Positions 51,401-58,687 of a stretch of 64,000 bases of DNA are shown here, in pieces. A program made the position numbers and the translations under genes. Within the stretch, counting starts at the first letter, position 1; every line of letters begins with the position of its first letter. Source of the stretch: KBS-96 sp964247975 (GTDB taxonomy: Bacteria > Acidobacteriota > Terriglobia > Bryobacterales > Bryobacteraceae); NCBI GenBank assembly GCA_964247975.1, contig CAXTWH010000001.1, forward strand, positions 124,001-188,000. Direction: 5' to 3'. The notes beneath the pieces were generated by a model that saw only the letters and a program-made list of their open reading frames with translations, was not told where the DNA came from and did not search any database.

Positions 51401-52475
51401 GCGGAAAAATTCCGACCAAAGGCGGAGTTGTGTTTGTCACCGTGTTGTGTACGGCTGTGACGCTTGGGTTATTGCCCGCAAAATCGGCGGTCATCCAATC
51501 CACCGGAATCGTGGGCGAACCCCAGCCTGAAAAAAACGGCGTGGGAAACGTGCCGGGTCCGGTCACCTCAGCCGCGGTTGCTTGCGGCAGCGTCAAAGTC
51601 AGAGTGTTGCCTAAGCAGGTCTGCCCGGCATCAGCCGATAAACAGACGTTCATTGTCCGGTCCGCAGCGTTGCTTCCATCGCCGTAGCCATTGATTCGCG
51701 CCAGAAAATCGTCTACGTAATTTTCGGAATAATCGATGTAAGCCCGCTGCCCTTCCGCTGTTGCCGTAGGCAGAAAAACAGCATTGGACGCGCCGCCAGC
51801 GCCGGAATAAGAAGCATACTGCCCATCCTGCGCCAGCACGTTGGAAACGTTTGTCCAGGTGCCTGCCAGGTCATAAGCGTAGAGCGGCAGCAGAGCCGTG
51901 TGAGTGCCTGGGCTTCCATACCCCGGCGTGGTTAACCGCTTCAGCAAAACGCCTGTTTGCGGATCAATATAAGTTTTGGCGGCGTTGCCGTAATCCACGG
52001 TCGGGTAAGCATAATTTCCGTAGCCGCTGCTGTTGAACGGATACGGGTCAGGAGCGGAATTGCCCAAGGGAATGGTTCTGGTCCGGAAGCTGAGGGAACC
52101 GGTATTGCTTCCGCTCGTGCAGCTTACTTGAAAAGTGTAGGCCGAATCAGCTTGCAGCGCGCGCGAATACAATTTTCCATCTGCGGCGAGGTCCGAAGTA
52201 CGCTTGCCAACCACCACAATCCGGTAACTGCCGTTCGCCAAGTTGCCGGGGCGTCCATCATTATCCGCACCGGCAAAAAGATTAGCGTCAGTATCATGCG
52301 CGACATTGTTTGCGGAATCCAGCACAATCGCTGAACAAGCGTTGTTATCCGGCGCGGTGTAAGCAAAAATCGCCTGGGTTTGCGTAGTTCCTATCATCTG
52401 CACCGGAACAGGGGCAGCAGCGGCATAAGCAGCCAAAACAATGGCCGCGCCCGCCCAAAACATTCTGCTTACCAT
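48441..52475 (-). CDS. Very large secreted protein of unknown function
   Basis: 1344 residues from ATG 52475, preferred over a TTG at 52517. A signal peptide (VSRMFWAGAAIVLAAYAAAA) precedes an N-terminal fibronectin-III-like domain (VPVQMIGTTQTQAIFAYTAP). Later there is a Gly/Ser/Thr/Asn-rich beta protein with module-like STFTVANASGF and paired cysteines (CSGVGS, CTGNEYW, CSTGAAND), suggesting disulfides. No enzyme motif was found. Related giants occur in Acidobacteriota. The stop of the upstream gene overlaps its start (ATGGTAA), so both are made together. Next to the glycan exporter it may be an S-layer-like or matrix protein; this is inference. Confidence 0.7.
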   Translation of the reverse strand: MVSRMFWAGAAIVLAAYAAAAPVPVQMIGTTQTQAIFAYTAPDNNACSAIVLDSANNVAHDTDANLFAGADNDGRPGNLANGSYRIVVVGKRTSDLAADGKLYSRALQADSAYTFQVSCTSGSNTGSLSFRTRTIPLGNSAPDPYPFNSSGYGNYAYPTVDYGNAAKTYIDPQTGVLLKRLTTPGYGSPGTHTALLPLYAYDLAGTWTNVSNVLAQDGQYASYSGAGGASNAVFLPTATAEGQRAYIDYSENYVDDFLARINGYGDGSNAADRTMNVCLSADAGQTCLGNTLTLTLPQATAAEVTGPGTFPTPFFSGWGSPTIPVDWMTADFAGNNPSVTAVHNTVTNTTPPLVGIFPLTFPGNLKSGMHVHVAGSAPTCPNNDCAVTSSVDGTHLTIQQDLGSSFNGVQTTLSGAVSSGASTFTVANASGFIKNFYGYPIYIMKVESDSVQCRAVSGTTFSGCSGVGSNHASGAAVTSQAFILSNFGFKIWKQTGNGTVYLDAVKYDYASSADYYLGYEGQGLVCSGNVTANYAADGVTQLSQPVQGQTCVFSDIWGDPFLYFFNPASGEMRMIARLSANGVTQDTANPLLFYQYDSGSANIFTCNYDAANGHYRSLPTDYNSGTNPYFSCGGNLTSGSGNDVVSQIKKNYPQIDMRYWGAPQFSSVQGGIATFQMRPSQNAMAWGCYFDMTKPAGQQLVYCGDSWSHYPLRWGGMHGGYGSKTPDGWIAYALMGSLQSPNQMAVGQYTMQINQIYNNGNSTALSTGFTDPSTCEQLGVSDSRWLSQGATGSNCIKVNVGTEPVNRGPSQLDLATGVTPGSRPIAWPHNSNSCGGDGTSLNCWSYLQPIAEGDWLRDLGDTGGDSGAERFLVAKKTTLNDGTIDLVLSRAASAAPVSLCVGAKANHASGFLFMVDMPFACTGNEYWTKASDSSHTIYADNPVPYGAHTNLQYDPSSGTFTQWTPYSYGLGNFVPGQFGFGYGVRSGKLPDFFSKQYDFGLGMIYNFGGSIVGLDSIQTHPGSLFSYDAMGKKSVFGLDQRPLGGAGGGDPLVWYHNLSIVSGMRNVYKISLPLQSAGGQPLQYTGLDRKHRATVGWYGHTLLKDISGPGSQISDNTLDSFCVADLPGECVQNSQKGDQFVSVLNTDLSGQCVLGYVRRTPCLASLPNEVARSVQYDVSKPDPTGSHWRVISSFWGGPGRTNNYANVHGTDGTGWVIGAGKWADGVRSQLFGAKLPSWQFDSQYRGDYIQVPVKVGGRSGDTVRIRFGYDLNLYCSSRQESCSTGAANNDPFAWLSEPLNWQSCSNGCSVNVPAIGGRVLYYVIDRKDSSGNVSSSAAQVIAVN

Positions 52476-53341
52476 GACGACAACGCCGACCTTCTCCAAG
52501 TATTGGATGTTACGCAAACATAAAAATAATTGGAATCATAGGACCAGGCCCCGGCCTGGCAAGCCGCGCTGGAATTCTGCGGCACCGCCACATGCAAGCC
52601 AACCAGCGTGGTGTCCGCGCTGATCACCGCGCTGCCGTTGGCATCGCTCGCCACAATGCCCGGCCCGGCAATCAGGTTTTTAGTTCCCAGAACAGCGCGA
52701 AAATCCTGGCCGCCGGTCGCATCCAGCAAACCGTTCGACACCGACCAGGTAGCGATCGGCACGGAATCAGCGGGAAACGACGTTACGCCATATTGAACCG
52801 AACAGCCGCTACAAGCCACGCTCAAGTTGCCGCCAATAGTTAACATGCCGCCTCCGGCCACGTACACCAGCAGCATTCCCGTGTTGTTTCCGGAAATGGT
52901 GGCGGTTGCGCCCGAAGTGATGCTGAACACCGTGCTGCCAAAACGAACGTTGCAAGGAGTCACCGCCGAGCAGTTGCCCCCGATTGTTAACACGTTGCCC
53001 GCAGTACGAACAGCTTGCAGATCGCCAAGCTGGCTGGCCATTGAAGCTCCACCGGAGCCGCTGCCTGAACCGCCGCCGCTGCCACCGCCGCTTTCCACTG
53101 CCCAGATATTGTTTGCGGTGCAACCATACAAATTTGCTCCTGCGCTCGCATCAGCTTTAAAAAACAGTTGTCCTATCTGACAAGCTGTCGGAAGTGCCGT
53201 GCCCACCTGCACGGGCCGAGTCGATGGCAGAGCCGAAAAATCGATACTCTTACTTTGTGTCCGAAGGTCGACCAGTGTTTGGCCGAAACAGGATCCCGCC
53301 AACAGAAATGCCAGCAGGATTAGAAAATGCTTTTGTCTCAT
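52469..53341 (-). CDS. Secreted protein coupled to the 1344-residue protein
   Basis: 290 residues from ATG 53341, which starts a clear signal peptide (RQKHFLILLAFLLAGSCFGQ). Three parts follow: an N-terminal module IGQLFFKADASAGANLYGCT; a Gly/Ser linker (SGGGSGGGSGSGSGG, about 102-116); and beta-rich repeats VLTIGGNCSAVTPCNV and MLTIGGNLSVACSGCSV. The C-terminus CQAGAWSYDSNYFYVCVTSN, followed by TWRRSAL, recalls phage-tail-fibre and surface-adhesin tips. Its stop overlaps the start of the larger gene. Function unknown; a surface adhesin or fibre subunit is a guess. Confidence 0.65.
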   Translation of the reverse strand: MRQKHFLILLAFLLAGSCFGQTLVDLRTQSKSIDFSALPSTRPVQVGTALPTACQIGQLFFKADASAGANLYGCTANNIWAVESGGGSGGGSGSGSGGASMASQLGDLQAVRTAGNVLTIGGNCSAVTPCNVRFGSTVFSITSGATATISGNNTGMLLVYVAGGGMLTIGGNLSVACSGCSVQYGVTSFPADSVPIATWSVSNGLLDATGGQDFRAVLGTKNLIAGPGIVASDANGSAVISADTTLVGLHVAVPQNSSAACQAGAWSYDSNYFYVCVTSNTWRRSALSSW

Positions 53342-53546
53342 GAAATCGTCAGCCCTTACAGAGGGGGTTTGACCCTGCATAGAAACTAACACGCGGTTTT
53401 CCGGCGCTATACGTAAGTTGTTGATTTAAAAAAGCAACTTTTCTGAACTGGCTATCGGCAGTTTGTCCAAAATTGATTAGGAGGGGTGAATCTTGGAACG
53501 GAAAAGTGGAATTTGGCCCGGTTTTTGACCAAAGAAGTTTTGTGTC

Positions 53547-56216
53547 TTACTCATGTCGCAGAGCGCGCATCGGGTCGATCCGGGAAGCGCGGCGGGCCGG
53601 AAGAAAACCGGCCAACGAAGCGAGTCCCAGGATCAGCAGAACAGTGAAGCCCACGGAAACCGGATCCAGGGAATGAACTCCGAACAGAAAACTGTTCAGC
53701 CAGCGGCTTTCCGCCAAGGCCAATGGCAGCCCGCCGATTAATCCGACGCCGATCAGAACCAAAGATTCCCGGAAAATCAGCAGAATCACATCGCGCTGCT
53801 GCGCTCCGATCGCCATGCGAATGCCAATTTCATTGGTTCGACCGGCAACGGAATATGCCATTGTGCCGTAAATGCCGATAGACATCAGCGCCAGCGCGAG
53901 GATCCCGAACGCGCTGCAAAGAATCGTGAGCAGTTTCTGCTGGCCTAAGGAATGCTCGATCTGCTGATCCAGTGTGGTCACTTCCAGCACCGGCAGCCTG
54001 CTGTTGATTTGCCGCAGCACGCGCCGAGCCGCGTCAGCAACGCCTGCGGAAGCGCCCGCCGTGCGCAGCACAATATCCGCTTCCGGCGTCGGCTTCTGCC
54101 AAAGCGGATAATACGCCATTGGCGGCGCTTGCTCATGCAGATCGTAGAAACGCGAATCCGCCACTACGCCCACAATTTCCCTACCCGGCGCTCGAAATGG
54201 CGCGCCATGCTCCATATGCAGCCCGATCGGGTTCTGGTTGGGCAGGTACAGATTGACAAAAGATTGATTCACAATCACCACCGGGGGGCTTGAAGGGGTG
54301 TCACGAACAGTGAACGTTCTGCCGAGCACTAAGGGGATGCGCAGAGTTTCCAGAAACTGCGGCCCCACTTGCACGCTATGAATATCCATCTGTAGACCGG
54401 CGCGTGGCGTGTAGCCGAGAATGGAGAAGTTCTCGCTTGAGTTAGTTCCGCTGATCGGCGTGTACCGGCACAAAGCAGCGGACATCACGCCCGGAATTTG
54501 CGACATCCGCTCGCCGATGTCGCGGTACAGCGCGAACAACTCGCGCTTTTCGTAGCCGGCCAAGTCGGCATCTGTTCTCAGGACCAGGATGTTCTCCCGG
54601 TCAAAGCCGACTTCCTGCCGCTCCAGCGCAAACAGGCTATGCGCGAGCAGGCTTGCGCCAAACAGCAGCACACAGGACAACACAATTTGCAGCGCAATCA
54701 AGGGCTGCGATGCGCCCAAACGAAAACGCCATGTTCCGATCCCGATCTTGTGAGCAGTTTGTTCAGCGCGAAGGTTGAACCGGCTTAATTTCAAAGCTGG
54801 AAAGATCCCGAACAGAATTCCTGTGAGGAGACAAGTCAAAAATGTAAATGCCAGCACGATCGGTTCGGGCCGAATCTTCACCACTGAAGGCACTTTCAGC
54901 ACCAGCGTCAATCCTTTCACGCTCCACCACGCAAACAGGAGACCGGCCACGCCGCCCAGGAAAGACAGAAGAATGCTTTCGGTCAGCACCTGCCGAATTA
55001 ATCGCCCACGCGTAGCACCCAGCGCGAGCCGAGCGAGAAACTCCGGTCTTCGCTTGGCGGCGCGCGCCAGCAGAAGAGTGGCGACGTTCGCGCAGGCAAG
55101 CAACAGCACCACTACAACCACGGTCATCAGCAAATGCAGCGGTTGTGAATACAAAAATCGGAGGGCCGAGATTCCGCTACCCCCGGGTTTCAGTTGAATC
55201 GCGACATTCTCAATCTGCCGGCGTACCTGTGCGGAAGGATGACTGCCGGCCTGCTCCAGGAAATGCTGACGAAGCCGAATAGTTACGTCTGCTTGAGCAG
55301 TTTTCAAGCTGGCGCTTGGCTTCAGCCTTCCCATCAGATTCAGCCAGTACACATCACGAGCATCTAAGGCATTCGCGCCAAGGTACGAACCCTGTACCAG
55401 AATCTTCGGTTGACTCGACAACGGCAGGAAGAAGTCCGGAGCGGGCTCCACTCTTTCGCCAAAAAATTCAGGAGCGGCAACTCCGGCAATCGTAAAAGCA
55501 GTTCCATTGAGCACAACAGTTTGGCCGAGCACTGAACGATGGAGTTGAAAGCGATCACGCCAGAAAGGATAGCTGAGGACGGCAGCCGGCGGCGCGGTAA
55601 GGGAATCGTCAGAGTCGTTGAAAACTCTGCCAAGGATCGCCGTTACGCCGAGTACTTGAAAATAGTTGCCGGACACAAGATGCACTTTGGCCCGTTCCCA
55701 AGCTTCTTCGGTGGTGCCGCCGGAAACGTGCAACGTGACCCGATCTATTCCCTGGCGGAAAGCGCAGAGATCTTCGAAAGACTCGTTATGACCGTGAAGA
55801 TATTTGTAAAACGGATAAGAAAACTCGTTGCTCTGATATGTAGTGCCGCTGTGGACTCCCGTACTGATGCCGTCATAAAAAAGAACCAGCCGCGCCGGAT
55901 CTTTCACCGGCAGCATTTGCAGCATAAAAGCATTGATGAGCGTGAAAATCGCCGTGTTCGCGCCGATGCCGAGCGCCAGCGAAAGCACAGCCACAAACAC
56001 AAAAGCCGGGCTTTTCCGCAGTTGGCGAAAACCGTAGAAAATATCCTGAATGCCCGTTTCGAGCCACACAATTGTGCTGGCGTCTCTCATGCGTTCCCGG
56101 ATCAGGGTCGCGTTCCCGAACGAGCCTGACGTTTGCGAACGGTGAAAATCGAGTTCTTCCCGCATCTCCTCGTCCAACTGTTTTCCGCGAAAAAGATTGA
56201 AGAATTTGCGCAGCAT
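53547..56216 (-). CDS. ADOP-type duplicated FtsX permease (MacB-like)
   Basis: 889 residues. An N-terminal cytosolic prefix (1-60, LDEEMREELDFH) precedes the first membrane helix in GFRQLRKSPAFVFVAVLSLA. A MacB-type periplasmic domain is followed by FtsX three-helix bundle one (LLMTVVVVVLLLACANVATL, ILLSFLGGVAGLLFAWWSVK). A second periplasmic domain with GPQFLETLRIPLVLGRTF and a second FtsX bundle (ALALMSIGIYGTMAYSVAGR, IGIRMAIGAQQRDV) follow. This single-chain duplicated layout is the acidobacterial ADOP permease. No ATPase gene is adjacent, so it is an orphan. Substrate unknown. Its gene follows padR by 11 bases, and padR is its likely regulator. Confidence 0.93.
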   Translation of the reverse strand: MLRKFFNLFRGKQLDEEMREELDFHRSQTSGSFGNATLIRERMRDASTIVWLETGIQDIFYGFRQLRKSPAFVFVAVLSLALGIGANTAIFTLINAFMLQMLPVKDPARLVLFYDGISTGVHSGTTYQSNEFSYPFYKYLHGHNESFEDLCAFRQGIDRVTLHVSGGTTEEAWERAKVHLVSGNYFQVLGVTAILGRVFNDSDDSLTAPPAAVLSYPFWRDRFQLHRSVLGQTVVLNGTAFTIAGVAAPEFFGERVEPAPDFFLPLSSQPKILVQGSYLGANALDARDVYWLNLMGRLKPSASLKTAQADVTIRLRQHFLEQAGSHPSAQVRRQIENVAIQLKPGGSGISALRFLYSQPLHLLMTVVVVVLLLACANVATLLLARAAKRRPEFLARLALGATRGRLIRQVLTESILLSFLGGVAGLLFAWWSVKGLTLVLKVPSVVKIRPEPIVLAFTFLTCLLTGILFGIFPALKLSRFNLRAEQTAHKIGIGTWRFRLGASQPLIALQIVLSCVLLFGASLLAHSLFALERQEVGFDRENILVLRTDADLAGYEKRELFALYRDIGERMSQIPGVMSAALCRYTPISGTNSSENFSILGYTPRAGLQMDIHSVQVGPQFLETLRIPLVLGRTFTVRDTPSSPPVVIVNQSFVNLYLPNQNPIGLHMEHGAPFRAPGREIVGVVADSRFYDLHEQAPPMAYYPLWQKPTPEADIVLRTAGASAGVADAARRVLRQINSRLPVLEVTTLDQQIEHSLGQQKLLTILCSAFGILALALMSIGIYGTMAYSVAGRTNEIGIRMAIGAQQRDVILLIFRESLVLIGVGLIGGLPLALAESRWLNSFLFGVHSLDPVSVGFTVLLILGLASLAGFLPARRASRIDPMRALRHE

Positions 56217-56227
56217 ACTGCTTCTCC

Positions 56228-56551
56228 TCAGTTGAATTCGAGGAACGTCGATACGGCGGCGGCATGATCGCGCCAGCGCTGCTCCACGTCCGCCAGATGC
56301 TTTTTCCCGGTTCTGGTCAGGCTGTAATATCTGGCCCGGCGGTTGTTTTCACTCAGCTTCCACTCGGCGGCAATTAACCCGTCCATTTCCAGCCGGCGAA
56401 GCGCGGGGTAAAGCGAGCCTTCTTCCACCCGCAGTTGATTCTGCGAGGCAACCAGAATGGCGCAGGTAATACCATAGCCGTGTTCGGGACCACGAGCCAA
56501 AGTCTTTAAAATAAGCAGATCAAGGGTGCCTTGCAGCGTGTCACGACCCAT
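56228..56551 (-). CDS. PadR-family transcriptional regulator
   Basis: 107 residues from ATG 56551 (the TTG one codon earlier is less likely). PadR winged helix: GTLDLLILKTLARGPEHGYG, LRVEEGSLYPALRRLEMDGL, NRRARYYSLTRTGKKHL. No C-terminal dimerisation arm beyond the short helix (class 2 PadR). It lies directly upstream of the ADOP permease, a typical acidobacterial pair. A palindrome overlaps its own transcription start, so autorepression is likely. Confidence 0.95.
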   Translation of the reverse strand: MGRDTLQGTLDLLILKTLARGPEHGYGITCAILVASQNQLRVEEGSLYPALRRLEMDGLIAAEWKLSENNRRARYYSLTRTGKKHLADVEQRWRDHAAAVSTFLEFN

Positions 56552-56565
56552 CAAACAACCTTTAC

Positions 56566-56579
56566 CCTAGACATCTAGG
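56566..56579. promoter_or_regulatory. Palindromic operator at the padR transcription start
   Basis: CCTAGA-CA-TCTAGG, a perfect 6-2-6 inverted repeat. It begins two bases after the -10 hexamer and covers the expected start of transcription, 15 bases ahead of the ATG of padR. The natural ligand is PadR itself. Confidence 0.7.
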
Positions 56580-56581
56580 AA

Positions 56582-56610
56582 AGTATGGCTGAAATCGTTT
56601 TCGCTGTCAA
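56582..56610 (-). promoter_or_regulatory. Sigma-70 promoter of padR-ADOP
   Basis: On the minus strand: perfect TTGACA (56610-56605), 17 bases, CATACT (56587-56582). Downstream lies the 14-base operator. It is the cleanest promoter in the window. Confidence 0.75.
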
Positions 56611-56633
56611 GGCTCTGCTTCATACTGATTACT

Positions 56634-57893
56634 ATGTTTCCCAGAATTGCCGTGCTCGGGCTTGGCTATGTCGGCTGTGTTTCCGCCGCCTGCCTGGCCC
56701 AGCTCGGTTTCAAGGTCATCGGCGTAGATCGCGACCAATACAAAGTTGATAGCGTTAACAAGCAGCGTTCGCCTTTCTTCGAGCCGGGATTAAGCGAACT
56801 GGTGCGCGACACGGTAGCAAATGGCTCCTTGCAGGCGACAACATCGTTGGCGCAGATAATCGACGAAATTGATATTGCCATCATCTGCGTCGGCACGCCT
56901 TCTGAGAAAAACGGCAATCTTGGTTTGGAGCAGCTTCGCCGCGTGTGCCTTGAATTAAGCGAACTAGTGATGAACAGGACTAAGCCGTTGATCGTTACCA
57001 TTCGCAGCACGGTGTTTCCCGGCACTTGCGATGAAGTTGTAATTCCTGTATTTCAAAATAATCCGCAGATTCAGATTGTTTCCAACCCTGAGTTTCTGCG
57101 CGAAGGCGTCGCCGTTCGTGATTTCATGGAGCCGTCTCTGTTAGTGGTCGGCAGCAACAACTCGGAAGCAGCAAAAACGGTCGCCGCTCTTTACCAGGAC
57201 TTGAACGTAGCGCCTTGTCTCGTATCGCTTAAAACAGCGGAGATGATTAAATATTCGTGCAATGCGTTTCACGCCGTGAAAATTGCCTTCGCCAATGAGT
57301 TCGGCGCACTCTGCGATTCCCTCCGCATTGACGCGCAGGAAGTGATGGAAACGCTTTGCCAGGACCGGAAACTGAATATTTCACCGGCTTACCTGAAACC
57401 GGGTTTTGCGTTCGGCGGCTCTTGTCTGCCTAAAGACCTGCGCGCGTTAACTTATCGTGCCGGTCGCTTGGATCTGAAACTGCCGCTGCTCGAAGCAGCT
57501 TTGCCGAGCAACCAGGAACATCTGCGGCGCGCTGTGGATCAGGTGCTGGATCTGGGTCCACGCCGTTTGGGTATTATTGGTCTTGCGTTCAAGGAAAACA
57601 CGGACGATCTGCGGGAAAGCCCGGTTGTGGCTTTGCTGGAACAGTTAATCGGGAAAGGCCGCGAGCTTCGCATTTTCGATCCGCATATTCAACTTGATTC
57701 CATTTACGGCAGCAATCGGAATTTCATCTTGCAGCAGATTCCCCATATTGGTCGACTGCTCGATCAGCGCATCGAAGACACGCTGGCCTGGGCGGAACGC
57801 ATCATCGTTGCCCAAAAGCCTTCACCGGCAATCAATGCATCACTTAACAACAGCGGTTTGCCGGTCACAAATCTAATCGGCGCAATGCGTTAG
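56634..57893 (+). CDS. Nucleotide-sugar 6-dehydrogenase (UDP-Glc/GDP-Man dehydrogenase family)
   Basis: 419 residues. Rossmann GLGYVG (9-14), substrate region EFLREG (153-158), Lys206 and Asn210 in EMIKYSCNAFHAVK, catalytic Cys264 in FGGSCLPKDLRAL, and a C-terminal domain with GIIGLAFKENTDDLRESP. KNGNLGLEQL and the NAFHAVKIAFANEFG segment lean toward GDP-mannose 6-dehydrogenase (AlgD-like), but UDP-glucose specificity cannot be excluded. It oxidises the C6 hydroxyl to a uronic acid in two NAD-dependent steps. The product would suit the nearby exopolysaccharide cluster. It overlaps the convergent secreted-protein gene by four bases. Confidence 0.92.
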   Translation: MFPRIAVLGLGYVGCVSAACLAQLGFKVIGVDRDQYKVDSVNKQRSPFFEPGLSELVRDTVANGSLQATTSLAQIIDEIDIAIICVGTPSEKNGNLGLEQLRRVCLELSELVMNRTKPLIVTIRSTVFPGTCDEVVIPVFQNNPQIQIVSNPEFLREGVAVRDFMEPSLLVVGSNNSEAAKTVAALYQDLNVAPCLVSLKTAEMIKYSCNAFHAVKIAFANEFGALCDSLRIDAQEVMETLCQDRKLNISPAYLKPGFAFGGSCLPKDLRALTYRAGRLDLKLPLLEAALPSNQEHLRRAVDQVLDLGPRRLGIIGLAFKENTDDLRESPVVALLEQLIGKGRELRIFDPHIQLDSIYGSNRNFILQQIPHIGRLLDQRIEDTLAWAERIIVAQKPSPAINASLNNSGLPVTNLIGAMR

Positions 57894-58609
57894 TTTGTTG
57901 CGTTCGCCGATAAGGAAAAATCCACGCCGCGTTCTGAATTGGCTTTCTCGGAAGCGGTCATGTCGATGGAAGACAACGGGACTTTCTGCACAGGTCTGGC
58001 TGAGAAATTCCAGAGCGTCTGGTCCATCACCGCGTAATTGGTGGTTTCAATCCGCTGTCCATCGCGCAGCACGATCAGCGTTGCCGGTTCCGGCGGCTGA
58101 TTGTTCACTTCCGGCGCGGGCGGCGCAGCCGGGGGCAGCGGCGGCATAGTCCCGTTGGCCATTGCTGACCGCATTTTCAATTGATACACCTCGCCGCGTA
58201 AGCGGTCCACCTCACCGGCAATCGAAAGAGTATCGGGATCGACCGGCGGCAGCAGCCCGGGCGTTGGCAGCACTTCCTCGCCAGGATAGGACGGATATGC
58301 ATAACTACTAAACAGCGGATAACCGAATCCGTACAACAGATTGGATTGCCGTCCGCGCACCGGATTACAGCCGAAACAGCCATAATTATAAATGCCGTTT
58401 GAAAACGACGGTATGCCGTTTAACCCTGGAGTTTGTTGAATGCCGCGCAATCCATTCAACCCTGGCGGCAGTTGCGGAGAGCCGATTCCGCTGCGGCCCA
58501 AAAGCGGGCGCACTGTAGGCGCATAAAGCGGGCCGCTGTGGGAAGCGCGCTGCGCTGAAAGCGATCCGGCGAAAGCCCCTAAACACAGGAAAATCAACGC
58601 AGAACGCAT
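57890..58609 (-). CDS. Secreted Pro/Gly/Tyr-rich protein of unknown function
   Basis: 239 residues. Signal peptide at 1-19 (MRSALIFLCLGAFAGSLSA). The mature N-terminal half is rich in Gly, Pro, Leu and Tyr (RSGIGSPQLPPGLNGLRG, YNYGCFGCNPVRG, YGFGYPLFSSYAYPSYPG). A short helix (IAGEVDRLRGEVYQLKMRS) follows, then a C-terminal beta part with LIVLRDGQRIETTNYAVMD and LWNFSARPVQKVPLSSIDM, which looks like a small beta-roll seen in other acidobacterial envelope proteins. No enzymatic motif. Two cysteines at CFGC may form a disulfide. Confidence 0.7.
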   Translation of the reverse strand: MRSALIFLCLGAFAGSLSAQRASHSGPLYAPTVRPLLGRSGIGSPQLPPGLNGLRGIQQTPGLNGIPSFSNGIYNYGCFGCNPVRGRQSNLLYGFGYPLFSSYAYPSYPGEEVLPTPGLLPPVDPDTLSIAGEVDRLRGEVYQLKMRSAMANGTMPPLPPAAPPAPEVNNQPPEPATLIVLRDGQRIETTNYAVMDQTLWNFSARPVQKVPLSSIDMTASEKANSERGVDFSLSANATN

Positions 58610-58687
58610 TTCAAGCTCCTTCTTTCCAGAGTACCGCTTTCCGCGCGAAGCAGCAATGAACGTCCATTTTGTTCGCTGCTATCCCAC

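Noticed and set aside
52476..52517. TTG-initiated N-terminal extension of the 1344-residue protein
   Set aside because: The ATG at 52475 starts the signal peptide directly and overlaps the preceding stop; the extension would disrupt the signal.
58610..58687. Imperfect hairpin between the secreted-protein and TonB-receptor genes
   Set aside because: Arms (GCAGC..GAAC / GTTC.GCTGC) are interrupted and no T-run follows; not called a terminator.
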